From NCBI RefSeq assembly GCF_900109935.1, contig NZ_FOBV01000008.1, forward strand, positions 159,348-223,347: a DNA stretch of 64,000 nt, written 5' to 3'. The translations under genes and the position numbers were made by a program. The notes under the pieces are model-generated. The model did not search any database, was not told the DNA's origin, and was given only the letters and a program-made list of their open reading frames with translations. Position 1 is the stretch's first letter. The number at the start of each line of letters is the position of its first letter. Shown here one piece after another: positions 63,934-64,000 of the stretch. This DNA comes from Chryseobacterium taichungense. Its GTDB lineage: Bacteria; Bacteroidota; Bacteroidia; Flavobacteriales; Weeksellaceae.

Positions 63934-64000
63934 TCTTGGCAACCTTATAATCGTGTGAAGTAGAAAAACGATGGTCTGCTTCAAAATAAAATGTGTCTAA
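63934..64000. other. End of window, non-coding
   Basis: Sixty-seven bases after the methylase-helicase stop with no ORF or hairpin that I can support. The integrase and ICE end expected downstream are not in view. Confidence 0.5.

Noticed and set aside
1..64000. ICE integrase and attachment sites
   Set aside because: I looked for a tyrosine or serine recombinase and for tRNA-end direct repeats and saw none; the exact ICE border near 7.9-9.7 kb therefore cannot be placed.

Overview
The window looks like a flavobacterial (Bacteroidota) chromosome of the Chryseobacterium/Elizabethkingia type carrying a large integrative conjugative element (ICE) of the CTnDOT class. The evidence is protein-level: Bacteroidota-specific tra genes (traA to traQ), RteC, SusC/SusD, DUF6520, DUF932, DUF1896, DUF3945, low GC, and promoters resembling TTTG-N19/21-TAnnTTTG instead of sigma70 sites. 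I ran no database search; family names come from reading the translated sequences.

Layout. (1) 1-7885 looks chromosomal: the end of an RND efflux operon (permease cut by the window edge, then its adaptor), a small Cys-containing secreted ORF, an APC permease, NhaA and a DUF389 membrane protein. (2) 8055-9327 is a compact pair of a phosphoribosyltransferase-like and a DprA-like protein, near where the ICE probably begins. (3) 9727-12941 holds ssb, DUF932, RadC and an orphan D12-class adenine methylase. (4) 13076-22045 is the conjugation operon traE-F-G-I-J-K-L-M-N-O-Q on the minus strand, ending in a strong terminator. (5) 22228-25242 is an arsenic operon (arsR, DUF6428, arsN1-like acetyltransferase, arsC-like reductase, ACR3 pump) on the plus strand, lodged between traD and traE. 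(6) 25285-27087 is traD-B-A. (7) 27088-31709 is the mobilisation region: repeats, a long hairpin that is a candidate oriT, mobA, mobB relaxase and a mobC coupling-protein gene broken by a stop codon and a frameshift. (8) 31755-43784 has RteC and then a cargo module: an AraC/TPR regulator, a small lipoprotein, an overlooked 55-residue ORF, a MauE-type membrane protein with a large C-terminal extension, a DUF6520 protein, and convergent SusC-SusD-S9 peptidase genes. (9) 44427-52568 is very AT-rich and resembles a defence island: an XRE regulator, a TIGR04141/DUF6119 protein, an SF1 helicase overlapping a DUF2290-like gene, and an unrecognised protein with a C-terminal HEPN-type R-x4-H motif. (10) 52896-63933 is the ICE maintenance segment: topoisomerase III, DUF3945, an excisionase-like HTH protein, a truncated ORF6N gene, DUF1896 and an 1807-residue methylase-helicase. 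No integrase is present, so the other ICE end lies beyond 64000.

How it fits together. MobA/MobB would nick oriT, TraA-Q build the transfer channel, and MobC should couple the two; as written mobC is broken, so self-transfer should fail unless another coupling protein helps. The ICE carries arsenic resistance, a SusCD/peptidase/redox-membrane module, and probable anti-phage genes. The two stretches most likely to hold undescribed biology are 44427-52568 (helicase, DUF2290 and HEPN genes beside TIGR04141) and 32644-43784 (regulator, small secreted proteins, MauE and SusCD-peptidase).
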